This document shows, piece after piece, positions 44,919 to 52,887 of a stretch of 64,000 nt of DNA. Where the stretch lies: NCBI GenBank assembly GCA_009784935.1, contig WQXI01000003.1, positions 62,001 through 126,000 of the forward strand, written 5' to 3'. Origin of the DNA: Treponema sp. (GTDB taxonomy: Bacteria > Spirochaetota > Spirochaetia > Treponematales > Breznakiellaceae). The notes beneath the pieces are model-generated. The model searched no databases and was not told the origin of the DNA. It saw only the letters and a program-made list of their open reading frames with translations. Within the stretch, counting starts at the first letter, position 1; every line of letters begins with the position of its first letter. The position numbers and the translations under genes are program-made.

Positions 44919-45119
44919 ATGAAGGAAAATCATGATCCGATGTTGAGTATTAAAGAAATGGCTGATCTTATAGGGCTTAAGCCTTCCACGATTTATCACA
45001 TGATAGAGAAAGGACAATGTCCATAGAACTTGTACCAAGTATCACCATGTAAAAAAGTAGCAAAACGATCTGACATATTAGCATGGTTAGAGGCTGTCAA
45101 AATACCAGCAGGAAATTAA
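44919..45119 (+). pseudogene. Excisionase-type HTH_17 gene with in-frame TAG
   Basis: The frame from ATG 44919 (AGGGGG upstream) reads MLSIKEMADLIGLKPSTIYH and then a TAG at 45024-45026. The same frame goes on with LYQVSPCKKVAKRSDILAWL to a TAA at 45117-45119. Together the halves make a normal AlpA/excisionase helix-turn-helix of 65 residues, so a single base change has split it. A short truncated peptide or TAG readthrough is possible. Confidence 0.75.
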
Positions 45120-45613
45120 TAAAAAAGGAGGAGCGCTTATGTAATGAAAAACGCTGAGATTGGAGCGTATAAAGATATAGGGTAAATTAGTGTCCAAAAC
45201 CAGCCCTTTTCTTTATACAATCCATAAAGAAGGGAAGTGGACGGCAGACGGAAATTAACGCCAAAACTCGCCGCCTATCGTCTTTATTCCCTATTCTTAA
45301 TCACTGCCCTGTTGGTTGCTAATCGCTAACCTTCCGGGGGTTAAGGGGGATATTTCCCCCTTGCATGACTACTCTTCCGGGGCAAACCAGCAAAAGCAGC
45401 AAGGAAAACAGCGCTTTTGCATAACGCCCTAATCCCCCGCCCTTCTTTACTGAATCGCTGCCCTATCTTATCCCGCCGATAAAACTCGCAAGCCAAGATT
45501 AGAAAAACAGTGAGTTTACTTTGTTAATCTTTGTTTTACTTTACTAGACAACATCCCTTCACAGGTAATATAAAGATAAGTAAAGACAAATAGAGTAAAA
45601 GGCGTTAGTTGCT
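45120..45613. other. Non-coding stretch of the left element
   Basis: About 490 bases with no supportable gene. It holds an 8-bp perfect hairpin (AAGGGGGA-TATT-TCCCCCTT, 45343-45362) and several C- or G-rich runs. Near the start, AAGGAGGAG precedes only a 13-codon frame. It may be the worn remains of a gene, or a replication or packaging site. Nothing more can be supported. Confidence 0.5.
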
Positions 45614-45655
45614 CTCATAACCCGGAGGTCGTAGGTTAGAGTCCTACTCCTGCTA
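45614..45655 (+). repeat. Foreign 3' half of a tRNA-Met gene (internal attachment site)
   Basis: 42 bases align with tRNA positions 40553-40594, with 35 identical. The first 17 (CTCATAACCCGGAGGTC) are exact, covering the anticodon loop and stem. The rest differs, but the T stem still pairs (GTAGG/CCTAC instead of ACAGG/CCTGT), so it is a real tRNA end from another genome or copy. It lies 137 bp before the complete integrase and is followed by an inverted repeat (TAATTC...GAATTA), like the one after the intact tRNA. Confidence 0.75.
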
Positions 45656-45792
45656 ACATGTTAATTCTATATGTTATATGGAATTAGCTACGGACTGACT
45701 GATAGCAGAAGTCCTTAATCATCGTATATAGCGAAAAGCGGCGCATAAAACGGATCGATTTCGTTTTCAACGCCCCTTGCGAGGTTAGGGAC

Positions 45793-47247
45793 ATGAAGAA
45801 TCTCCCCTTTTTAGTATTCCGAAGAAGTAAGCGGCCTTTTTACTCAGTTAGGTTAAAAAACGAACAGACCGGGAAATATCTCCCCGAAATGAGCACAAAA
45901 AAAGAGACAAAGGCCGAGGCCATACAAACGGCTTTTGATTGGCTTAGGAACGGTATACCCCAAAAAGGTGAAACCATTGATTTAAAAAAATATACTCTAC
46001 GAGATATGGCGAAAGAGGCTGACATAAGCAAAACCGATGCCGAATTTATCTGTAAAGAGCTTCAGCGCTGGGGTTTGCTAAAATCCTATGTCCTTGAAGA
46101 AAGCGTACAGGCAATAGATTTTGCTACTTACCTGACAGATTTTTGGGATTGGGAAAAATCTCCTTACATCAAAGAGAAACTACGCAGGAATCACGGCTTA
46201 CACAAACGCTATGCTATTGAGATGTCCGGAGCCGTCAAAAAATATTGGATACCCTTTTTTGAAGGGAAAGCTCTGGGGGAGATTACCCGGCAGGATATAG
46301 AGGCCTTTATTTCCCACTTGGAAACTTTACCAGAACAGATAAGACAGGCGCAAGCAGAAATGGATAAAGCTTCTCAGGAAGATGCTGAAAGAGAACAGGT
46401 TGAAATCAAGGCAGGATTGAAGAAACCCAAAAGGAAAAATGCTGCCATAAAAAAGCCTCGGATTTTACGTTTCCCAACAACCGCTAAAAGAAAGAATGCA
46501 ATAATACAAGCAGGTACAATTCCTCTAACATGGGCTTTTCAAAAAGAGATGATAGACAAAAATGTGGTTTCGGGAATTACCTGGTTTTCTGGTAAAACCA
46601 AAGAAAGGCAGATATTGTCTCCGGAGCAAGCAAGGGCATTATTTACGGTTAACTGGAAAGATGAAAGATCACGGCTTGCCAATATGCTGGCGATGGTAAC
46701 CGGAATGAGAGCGGGAGAGATACAAGGCTTACGGGTTCAGGACTTAGGGCAGGACTGTCTGTATGTCCGGCATAGTTGGAATTTTCATGATGGACTAAAA
46801 ACTACAAAAAATAATGAACCCCGAATAGTTGAAGTTCCATTTCCGGGGCTTATGAGCAAGTTGATGGAATTAGCAAAAAACAACCCGCATCGGCAGGATA
46901 TGGACGGCTTTATATTTTGGGCAGAAAGGCTTCCAGATAAGCCTATTGAACAAGATATTTTTCGGAGGGATTTGAAAGACGCATTGATAAAAAGTGGCCT
47001 AAGCCAAGAATCGGCAAAAGTCTATACCTTTCACGGCTGGCGGCATTACTTTACCGCTTATATGAGGCCCCGGATCGATGAAAAACTTTTACAGAGCCAA
47101 ACCGAGCATAAAACTCTGGTGATGCTTGAGCATTACGCCGGGCATAGGATAGCCGGAGACCGGGAGCGATTACGGACGGCACAGGTTGAGACGTTTGGAG
47201 GTTTATTGCCCGACACTGCCGGAGCTTTGCTAAGGGTAGGGGCTTAA
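45793..47247 (+). CDS. Tyrosine recombinase (integrase), complete
   Basis: Site-specific recombinase of 484 residues that would insert and excise the right element. An N-terminal arm-type domain (about 1-60) is followed by a core-binding domain, split by a charged insert at about 185-225. The catalytic domain has TGMRAGE (Arg about 303), FHGWRH (about 412) and EHYAGH with the nucleophile Tyr (about 446). All catalytic residues are visible. It resembles the N-part of the damaged integrase at 40705. Its position next to a tRNA end is usual for such elements. Confidence 0.92.
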   Translation: MKNLPFLVFRRSKRPFYSVRLKNEQTGKYLPEMSTKKETKAEAIQTAFDWLRNGIPQKGETIDLKKYTLRDMAKEADISKTDAEFICKELQRWGLLKSYVLEESVQAIDFATYLTDFWDWEKSPYIKEKLRRNHGLHKRYAIEMSGAVKKYWIPFFEGKALGEITRQDIEAFISHLETLPEQIRQAQAEMDKASQEDAEREQVEIKAGLKKPKRKNAAIKKPRILRFPTTAKRKNAIIQAGTIPLTWAFQKEMIDKNVVSGITWFSGKTKERQILSPEQARALFTVNWKDERSRLANMLAMVTGMRAGEIQGLRVQDLGQDCLYVRHSWNFHDGLKTTKNNEPRIVEVPFPGLMSKLMELAKNNPHRQDMDGFIFWAERLPDKPIEQDIFRRDLKDALIKSGLSQESAKVYTFHGWRHYFTAYMRPRIDEKLLQSQTEHKTLVMLEHYAGHRIAGDRERLRTAQVETFGGLLPDTAGALLRVGA

Positions 47248-47249
47248 CC

Positions 47250-47471
47250 ATGACTGAATATACCAATAAGTCCGAAAAGGCTGAAAACGAACTGGCTGAA
47301 ATAGCCGCAGAATTAACCGCATTAGGAGATATGATACCGGGTTTGTTTCTAAACATTGAAGAAATGGAGCCGGAAACTCCCGGAGGGATAAAACTGCTTC
47401 TTGCAGATATACGGAAACGTGTTGACGATTTGCGGAAATATATTGGCGGTAATTTTCGGGTTAGTCTTTAG
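47250..47471 (+). CDS. Hypothetical small helical protein after the integrase
   Basis: Protein of 73 residues starting 2 bp after the integrase stop, so probably translated with it. It is acidic and helical (AENELAEIAAELTALG, then LLLADIRKRVDDLRKYIGG). No family recognised. Its end overlaps the convergent XRE gene by 11 bp. It could be an accessory factor to the recombinase. Confidence 0.6.
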   Translation: MTEYTNKSEKAENELAEIAAELTALGDMIPGLFLNIEEMEPETPGGIKLLLADIRKRVDDLRKYIGGNFRVSL

Positions 47472-47802
47472 GCGGGGTTTGGGGCAGGTAGTAGCCCCGG
47501 ATTTGATTAAAGGTTTGGGTAACGGCTACTACCGCCTCATCAAGGCATTTATTCAGGATTATGGGCATATCAGGGGGTAACGCCTCTGCTGGTTTAAATA
47601 ATTCGTAGGGCTCTATATTAAGGGCGGAGGCAAATTTGACCAAGGTCTGGGGAGAAATCCAACGGTTTCCGTTTTCAATATTGCAGAGGAAGTTGACGGA
47701 AATATCCAGCTTTTCCGATAAATCTGCTTGGGAGAGGTTCCGGCTCTGGCGATGTCGCTTGATATTCCTGCTTAGAATACCCCGCAATTCCTGTTCCGTC
47801 AT
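47461..47802 (-). CDS. XRE-family regulator of the right element
   Basis: Protein of 113 residues from the ATG at 47802 (AGGGAA upstream); an upstream in-frame start at 47856 would add an unlikely extension through the operator. The helix-turn-helix is at about 9-65 (IKRHRQSRNLSQADLSEKLD, FLCNIENGNRWIS, SALNIEPYELF). The C-terminal helix is like that in the chromosomal regulator at 34659. Most likely the element's repressor, divergent from the rightward genes, with an 8-bp inverted repeat in the gap. Confidence 0.85.
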   Translation of the reverse strand: MTEQELRGILSRNIKRHRQSRNLSQADLSEKLDISVNFLCNIENGNRWISPQTLVKFASALNIEPYELFKPAEALPPDMPIILNKCLDEAVVAVTQTFNQIRGYYLPQTPPKD

Positions 47803-47835
47803 GAATTTCCCTTTTAGAGAATGTCTAATCCTATT

Positions 47836-47865
47836 ATTAGGTGAATTGATTAACAAACACCTAAT
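47836..47865. promoter_or_regulatory. Inverted repeat ATTAGGTG/CACCTAAT, probable XRE operator
   Basis: Perfect 8-bp arms (47836-47843 and 47858-47865) with 14 bases between lie just upstream of the XRE gene, in the divergent region before 47946. Centre spacing of about two helix turns suits a dimer of XRE proteins. Confidence 0.6.
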
Positions 47866-47945
47866 GGAGATGATATATTTCTCTAAAGGGGAATATTATC
47901 TGGAAAAAAACCCATCAACCTAGAAGAAAGTTATAGAGGAAAAAT

Positions 47946-48380
47946 ATGAAATGGAGAACAGCCCTTTTAATCTCGTTTGGTTTTATCTTGGCAACAATAG
48001 TATTTGTACTTATTGTTTCCATTGCAACTGGTTATAATTCAACTTCTTCAAGTATTTCTTGGAATGAAGGTTTTAATGAAAAATGGGCTGGAACATATTT
48101 AAGTACGCCAGATGCTGATTATGTAGCAGGATTTAAACTTGGCATTGATGGAACTTATGCTTTCAGGTACGGTTCTAATCCAAGAATGTCTACATCATAT
48201 ACTGGCAGATACAATAGAAATTTTAAAAATGGTGTAAGTAGCAGTGGTTTAAATTACAAAATAACTGGAATTAGCGTTGTTGGTTTTGACGAAAATGCAA
48301 AAAATATCCGTCTTGCTGTTGATTGGGATAATCCATGTGGAAGACACACTGATTATTTTACATTATATTTAGAATACTAA
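47946..48380 (+). CDS. Hypothetical membrane-anchored protein
   Basis: Protein of 144 residues with one N-terminal membrane segment (about 6-28) and an exported beta-rich domain (WAGTYLSTPDADYVAGFKLG, then GTYAFRYGSN and YTGRYN). The layout resembles small lipocalin-like or copy-number-type domains, but no family is recognised. AGAGGAAAA precedes the ATG. It is a likely cargo gene rather than a core function of the element, and is more AT-rich than its neighbours. Confidence 0.62.
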   Translation: MKWRTALLISFGFILATIVFVLIVSIATGYNSTSSSISWNEGFNEKWAGTYLSTPDADYVAGFKLGIDGTYAFRYGSNPRMSTSYTGRYNRNFKNGVSSSGLNYKITGISVVGFDENAKNIRLAVDWDNPCGRHTDYFTLYLEY

Positions 48381-48520
48381 AACAGGATGAAATAATAAAA
48401 ATATTTTCTGAATTCTGTAATTCCTTACCACATAAAGAATTGCGAAAGCTTTTTTAGTCCAAAATTCATTTGCTGAGCCTCATCCTATAATAGAGCAATG
48501 CTCAATTGGAGGTATGAAAA

Positions 48521-48709
48521 ATGAATCAAACAGTCCTTTCAGAATTACTTGATCGGGAGGAGGCATCAGTTTATCTACGCATATGTAAAACCACCCTCGA
48601 TAAACTTGTGATTTCTCGCATCAAAATCCGTCGCCGGGTTCTTTACAAGAAGTCAGAACTTGACAAATGGCTTGATCAGAACATGCAGATAAAGGTGGTT
48701 CAAAAATGA
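48521..48709 (+). CDS. Excisionase-like helix-turn-helix protein
   Basis: Protein of 62 residues of the AlpA/HTH_17 type: LLDREEASVYLRICKTTLDK and VLYKKSELDKWLDQ. Such proteins bend DNA at att sites or activate integrase genes. A good GGAGG site precedes it. It overlaps the next gene by 4 bp (ATGA), opening a small operon that runs to the replication gene. It may work with the complete integrase. Confidence 0.8.
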   Translation: MNQTVLSELLDREEASVYLRICKTTLDKLVISRIKIRRRVLYKKSELDKWLDQNMQIKVVQK

Positions 48710-48897
48710 CCGTAAAACAAACAAGGCTAAACATTATCAATCTAGCAGCGCGACTTTTAGAAAACGCCACAAAAATTCGTTACGGCTCCGTTAGCGCCAC
48801 CCTGAAAATTCACGATGGCAGGATTGTCGATGTTACCCATTCTAAAACGGAAAATACACGGGAACAACAGGAACAGGAGAAGGAGAAAAGAAGATGA
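48706..48897 (+). CDS. YezD/DUF2292-like small protein
   Basis: Protein of 63 residues. The core (IRYGSVSATLKIHDGRIVDV) followed by a charged TEN-R stretch resembles YezD/DUF2292 proteins as I recall them. These are small beta-rich proteins of unknown role. The gene is coupled to both neighbours by 4-bp overlaps. The C-terminal tail is a run of Glu, Gln and Lys. Confidence 0.6.
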   Translation: MTVKQTRLNIINLAARLLENATKIRYGSVSATLKIHDGRIVDVTHSKTENTREQQEQEKEKRR

Positions 48898-49351
48898 AAC
48901 CGGATGCGATTTTTTATTTTTCCCGTATGCCTGAACATCGTACCCGCTACAAACAGATCCGGCATAAGGGGATAATAATTCCTGGCTTTCCATCAGTCTA
49001 CAAAAGCGGGAAAAAAAAGGTGAAAAATATATTGCCTTTAGGAAAACGCAGTATTATTACTGCCTTGGCACTCAACGCTTTTCACATGCGATTGAATTAG
49101 CGGGAAACAAAATAATTACGGGGTTGATTTTCATGCCGGAATACCCCCAAAAGACATACGGTGCTTTTAAGGAATATGCCCTGCTCATAGATTTTTCAGA
49201 AAACTCTGATCTGCTTGCGATCTGGTTTTTTAAGGGCTTACAGGAGGCGGCTCCCACTCTTTTTCAAAAGTGGCAGGCAGGACAAATAGCAGAGATAGTA
49301 AAAACAAATGTGGTAAGGCTACGGCATGGGGTCAATGTATCGGACTGGTAA
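48894..49351 (+). CDS. Two-frame gene joined by a -1 slippery site (A_AAA_AAG)
   Basis: The ATG at 48894 opens a frame of 68 codons ending at 49100. The -1 frame carries on from 49019 (GEKYIAFRKTQYYYCLGTQR) to 49351 (HGVNVSDW) and has no good start of its own in that part. The overlap holds AAAAAAAAGG, with A_AAA_AAG exactly in the zero frame at 49013-49019, the classic bacterial -1 slip heptamer. The joined protein would be about 151 residues. I do not recognise the family. It lies directly before the replication gene. A homopolymer sequencing error or true pseudogene is the alternative. Confidence 0.55.
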
Positions 49352-49396
49352 CAAGCTATTCTACCCACCAGATTTCGACAATATAGGAGGATTCAG

Positions 49397-50322
49397 ATGT
49401 TTGATAATATAACGCTAAAAAAGTATAACTTGCCTAAAAACTATACCTTGTGTAAGAAAGTGGAAAGTCTATATAAACGTGACACAAACACCTACAAGAG
49501 AAAATTGAAAAATATGGGGATATGGCAAAACTATAATTGCCTGACAATTTATGGTTCGTTGGCAAAATATCTACAAGGTGAAAATATTACTTCACTGAAT
49601 AGAGAAGGTGTCATGTTTAGCATAGAAAAACTGGAAGAGGATATTGGCCTCAACTTGGAAAGCGCAGTTGTTTCTTCTGCTGAATTTGGAACAAGCATTA
49701 TTACGAAAGGAAAGCCTTTTGAATATCTCAATCTATTTGGGAATTCAAAAAGGTTTAACCGTGTAGAAATTTCTAAATGGACTGGGGTTGAGACCGTGAC
49801 TTATACTACTCCAACTGGTTCGTTTGAATTTATTGTATATGATAAAGCGAAAGAAATGCTTGATAAAAAACAAGCTATACCCCCTTTGTTTGATGACGCA
49901 AACGTAATTCGTCTTGAATACAGGATACGGAAAAAAAGTGGTATAGAGGCTAAATTCAAAAAGGTTTATCAACCTACGATTTGTTTGAGGAAAACGTTTT
50001 TAAAAAATTTCAAAAACTATTCCTTGATTTTTACAATGGCATAGAGAAAATGGGACGGCTTGTATATGTCGATAACTCAAAGGATATTACTCCATCAAAA
50101 TTGCTTGAGCTAAAAGCCGAACAATACCGCCAGAGCTTTCCCAAAGATTTCCGCTATTGTATACAGCAGTTAAGTGAAGCCGGAAAACTATCCTCAAAAA
50201 GCCTTGAACGAATACGGGCAGCAGACAAGAAATATAACGGTAATGTCTATATTTCTGACCAAAATACCTTGTTAAGGGAATTGGATGTTTATATTTTTGA
50301 TATAATGCAACCGACGAATTGA
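49397..50322 (+). pseudogene. Phage/plasmid replication initiator, frameshifted
   Basis: The first frame (49397-50044, AGGAGG upstream) and a second frame (from about 49970 to 50322) together give a protein of about 308 residues. It resembles the phage/plasmid replication protein family (gene II/X or CRI type): LTIYGSLAKYLQGENIT, EFGTSIITKGKPFEYLN, FEFIVYDKAKEML and VIRLEYRIRKK. The frames switch near 49970-49983, where reading VYQPT in one and YDLFEENVFKKFQ in the other is continuous. No good slippery heptamer is seen there, so this is probably a real mutation. If repaired, it would start rolling-circle replication. Confidence 0.72.
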
Positions 50323-50664
50323 TTTGATTTACTAAAAAAAGGTATACCTATTTCTAATACTAAAGCTTATAGAATTTTTAGGGGGAGATACTCGATAAAT
50401 ACGGGAAAATCCATGATTTTAGAAAAAGGCGTTGTCCGGAAAAGAGAAAGGTAAAATAGCCCGAAAAAAGGGTATGAATCTTCACTAAAACCCGCATATT
50501 TGGGTAATAGGAGGCCGTAAGCCGGCACGAACCCCTGTACACCTATAAACCCCTCCCTTTATAACGGAACCCTTTAAAAGCCTGTTATTTCCGGGGAGGA
50601 GGGTCATATCTCTGCCGAACACAAAAGGCCACTGAAAACGGTCCAAAAAAGTGAAAAAGTTTCC
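50323..50664. other. Non-coding stretch with inverted repeats after the replication gene
   Basis: No supportable gene in about 340 bases. It contains a short hairpin (ACCC...GGGT near 50490-50506) and opposed CCCCTCCC and GGGGAGGAGGG blocks (about 50551-50612). The position after a rolling-circle-type initiator makes a replication origin possible, but no nick-site consensus can be assigned. Confidence 0.4.
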
Positions 50665-50699
50665 TTGACAAGTAGTATCAAATATAGTACTATATAGAT
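50665..50699 (+). promoter_or_regulatory. hicAB promoter with palindromic operator over the -10
   Basis: TTGACA (50665-50670), 17 bases and TACTAT (50688-50693) form a strong promoter. The 10-bp palindrome ATAGTACTAT (50684-50693) covers the -10 and is a natural site for the HicB repressor. Only 6 bases separate the -10 from the hicA ATG, so the transcript is probably leaderless. Confidence 0.72.
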
Positions 50700-50942
50700 A
50701 TGGCAAGCATTGAAAAGCAAATTCGCAAAATGAAAAACCAGCCCAAAGGGATTAGTCCCGAAGAAGCTGGAAGGGTTTTGAATGCAAAAGGTTACCGTTT
50801 TGCCCGGCAAAGCGGCTCGCACTGCCATTATATTAATGAAAGCGGGGATGTAATTACTATCGTTAACAAAAACCCGCTTAAAAAAGCGTACATTGTTGAA
50901 ATACTTGATCGCATTGGCGAAACGAAACAGGAGGGGATTTAG
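50700..50942 (+). CDS. hicA: HicA toxin
   Basis: Protein of 80 residues with a double-stranded-RNA-binding-like HicA fold. GYRFARQSGSHCHYINESGD includes the conserved GSH with the catalytic His (about 41), and PLKKAYIVEILDRIG closes it. HicA cuts mRNA until neutralised by HicB, which is encoded 8 bp downstream. It is slightly longer at the N-terminus than the 60-residue core family. No ribosome site; see the promoter entry. Confidence 0.9.
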   Translation: MASIEKQIRKMKNQPKGISPEEAGRVLNAKGYRFARQSGSHCHYINESGDVITIVNKNPLKKAYIVEILDRIGETKQEGI

Positions 50943-50950
50943 GAGGGATG

Positions 50951-51295
50951 ATGAAAGCAAAAGATTATCTGGGACTTCCATATCACATTGTTATTCAGCA
51001 TATTGTTGACGAGAGCGGTTCTTATTATTTCGCTACAGTTCAGGAACTTGATGGCTGCATGAGCCACGGCGATACCTATGCGGAAGCCTTTGAAAATATC
51101 CAGGAAGCAATGGAAGGTTGGATCGAAACAAAACTGAAAAATGGTCTTTCAGTTCCAAAGCCCGTTGATGAAAGCCAATATAGCGGCAAATTTGTCCTTC
51201 GTGTTCCTAAGACCCTTCATGCCCGTCTTGTCATGGAAGCCGAAAAAGAAGGTGTGTCGCTTAATCAATATGCGCTGTATCGGCTGAGTATGTAA
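50951..51295 (+). CDS. hicB: HicB antitoxin
   Basis: Antitoxin of 114 residues. The ATG at 50951 is preferred to the ATG at 50948 because AGGAGG then has normal spacing. The N-terminal degraded RNase-H-like HicB domain is clear (YFATVQELDGCMSHGDTYAE, then AFENIQEAMEGWIE). The C-terminus is a ribbon-helix-helix (KFVLRVPKTLHARLVMEAEK, SLNQYALYRL) that should bind the operator at 50684. Together with hicA it makes a complete type II system within the mobile element. Confidence 0.92.
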   Translation: MKAKDYLGLPYHIVIQHIVDESGSYYFATVQELDGCMSHGDTYAEAFENIQEAMEGWIETKLKNGLSVPKPVDESQYSGKFVLRVPKTLHARLVMEAEKEGVSLNQYALYRLSM

Positions 51296-51318
51296 TCTCC
51301 TTCCCGGACACCGTACCT

Positions 51319-51449
51319 ATGAAGAAAATTACCGAAAAGAGACTGGCGGAAATTAAGGCTTTTAAGGTCATGGTAAATCACAAGTCCAAAAAATAATGAT
51401 AACCGTTAGTCTTGATGTCGATGTTATTGAATGGTTGCAGAGTCGATAA
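51319..51449 (+). pseudogene. BrnA/DUF4415-like antitoxin remnant
   Basis: An N-terminal fragment (MKKITEKRLAEIKAFKVM, frame stops at 51394) is followed two bases later in another frame by ITVSLDVDVIEWLQSR (51399-51449). The second piece matches the LDxDVxxWF strand-helix of BrnA/DUF4415 antitoxins. The middle is lost and no BrnT toxin remains. Bases 51450-51538 then hold only the promoter of the next gene. Confidence 0.55.
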
Positions 51450-51538
51450 GGAGGGGTTATCAGATCTGTATGAAGCAAACTTATAGAATTCTATTGTTTT
51501 TTTTCCGATAATAGTATATAATGATCCTTGGAGGAGTT

Positions 51539-51967
51539 ATGCAATCAAACGTATATGCCAATGTGGGTTTTCGTTGCGAATCGGCTTGTATTGCACTAAA
51601 AAATTATCTGCTTACCCAACAAATAAGTAATACTATTCTTGAGGATTCAAAGCAGATACTTAATGATTGTCTTATAGCAGAAAATGAATTTGAAAAATCC
51701 TTATATATGAACGAAGCAAAAAGTGTAGAAATTGAAGGTATACAAAGCATCTTGTATGATTATATTATGACCCAAGAAGACAAAAAAGCTGTATTCACAA
51801 AACTGCGACAAATACATACAAATATTAGCATTGTTAAAAATTTAAAAACGGCACAGGTTGAAGAACTGAGAGATTTTTTTATAGAAATAGTGAAGTTGTG
51901 CAAAGATAAATCCCAACACAACCTTTTTTATAGAGATGACAACTATTGGATGGTATCCAGGGGATAG
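51539..51967 (+). CDS. Hypothetical cytoplasmic helical protein, first of cargo pair
   Basis: Protein of 142 residues. The ATG at 51539 (GGAGG 5 bases upstream) is preferred to the ATG at 51521, which overlaps a TATAAT-like -10. It is all helical, acidic in the middle, with a possible metal or dimer region (CESACIALKNYL). No family recognised. It ends 8 bp before the zinc-peptidase gene, so the two are one operon at the right edge of the element, the usual site for cargo. Confidence 0.6.
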   Translation: MQSNVYANVGFRCESACIALKNYLLTQQISNTILEDSKQILNDCLIAENEFEKSLYMNEAKSVEIEGIQSILYDYIMTQEDKKAVFTKLRQIHTNISIVKNLKTAQVEELRDFFIEIVKLCKDKSQHNLFYRDDNYWMVSRG

Positions 51968-51975
51968 AGGTAGTA

Positions 51976-52821
51976 ATGACTCCCTTAGAAGAAAAAGTTC
52001 TTAAGTCAGAAATATTATTGAAAATTCGTGTTACATTGCGAAAGGTAAAGAAATTGTCTCATGAGGTATTCCCTACAGTAGGTCCACAAAAAATTTTGCT
52101 TTTGTCGGAGCGGATATTAGAACAGATAATAAACAGACATAAGGATTATAGTTTTAATCAGATGTTTTTTGTAAAAACCGGAATTTTAAAGCTAATAATT
52201 GAGTTAATCTCTCAGATTGAATATTCAACGGTAAAAAACGTAACATGGAGTATTATCCCAGCATACAATATGCTTTTTACATCTTTGCTTAAAAACACAG
52301 AATATATAATTGTCCCACAATGGGAAGAGAATTATGCCATTCGAAACAGAAATTTGATTGAAGAATTTTCAAACCATTTGTTGGTACCAGGCTTGATATT
52401 TGAAATAGATACTCCCGAGAAAAAAATTAAGGAAATATTGGAAGACATTCCAGAAAAAATATACTTGATAAAGTATTCTAGATTAGAAAAATTATCAGCA
52501 TTACATATGGCTTTACTTGGTCATGAAATAGGTCACATTTTTGCCACCAGATGGATGAATGAAGAATATTCTAAATTTGCACACAGTACAACTTTATTTA
52601 CTCAATTGAAAGATATTGCAATGAGAGAATTAAAGAAAGAAGGCTTAACAGACGATATGTTTGTGAACGATTTTATGCAAATGAAAATGCGTTCTTATAA
52701 TACTCTTATAATCAAGAATTATAGTGAATTATTATCGGACGTTTTTGGTTGTGCACTTTTTGGGCAAGAGGTCATTTATTGCCACCCAAACCCGGGAATT
52801 GTTATTCTATACTATTTGTAA
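51976..52821 (+). CDS. Putative zinc metallopeptidase (HEIGH), second of cargo pair
   Basis: Protein of 281 residues. The ATG at 51976 (AGAGG 5 bases upstream) is used over an in-frame ATG at 51946. The motif ALLGHEIGHIFATRW (about 188-202) is a classic HExxH zinc site, and YSELLSDVFGCALFG (about 250-264) gives a likely third Glu/Asp ligand. No membrane segment or signal is seen, so it should act in the cytoplasm. The family is not recognised. The protein stops soon after the second motif (IVILYYL), only 66 bp from the right att repeat, so the C-terminus may be cut. Defence or stress-triggered proteolysis is a reasonable guess given the location. Confidence 0.68.
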   Translation: MTPLEEKVLKSEILLKIRVTLRKVKKLSHEVFPTVGPQKILLLSERILEQIINRHKDYSFNQMFFVKTGILKLIIELISQIEYSTVKNVTWSIIPAYNMLFTSLLKNTEYIIVPQWEENYAIRNRNLIEEFSNHLLVPGLIFEIDTPEKKIKEILEDIPEKIYLIKYSRLEKLSALHMALLGHEIGHIFATRWMNEEYSKFAHSTTLFTQLKDIAMRELKKEGLTDDMFVNDFMQMKMRSYNTLIIKNYSELLSDVFGCALFGQEVIYCHPNPGIVILYYL

Positions 52822-52887
52822 CATCATTTAAATTTTGCAAAAAATTTATAGAATTTTAACTAGAGAACCTCGTTGCCGACTGGAAGG

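Noticed and set aside
44586-45038. 150-codon minus-strand frame
   Set aside because: It is the shadow of the SPITR gene and the excisionase frame; it has no ribosome site and a Phe/Cys/His-rich composition.
45600-45655. A second functional tRNA-Met gene
   Set aside because: Only the 3' half (anticodon loop onward) is present; no D arm or 5' acceptor strand precedes it.
49955-49990. Programmed frameshift in the replication gene
   Set aside because: The nearest candidate, C_AAA_AAG, is not a standard slip site and the protein reads best if frames switch later, near 49970-49983; mutation or sequencing error is more likely.
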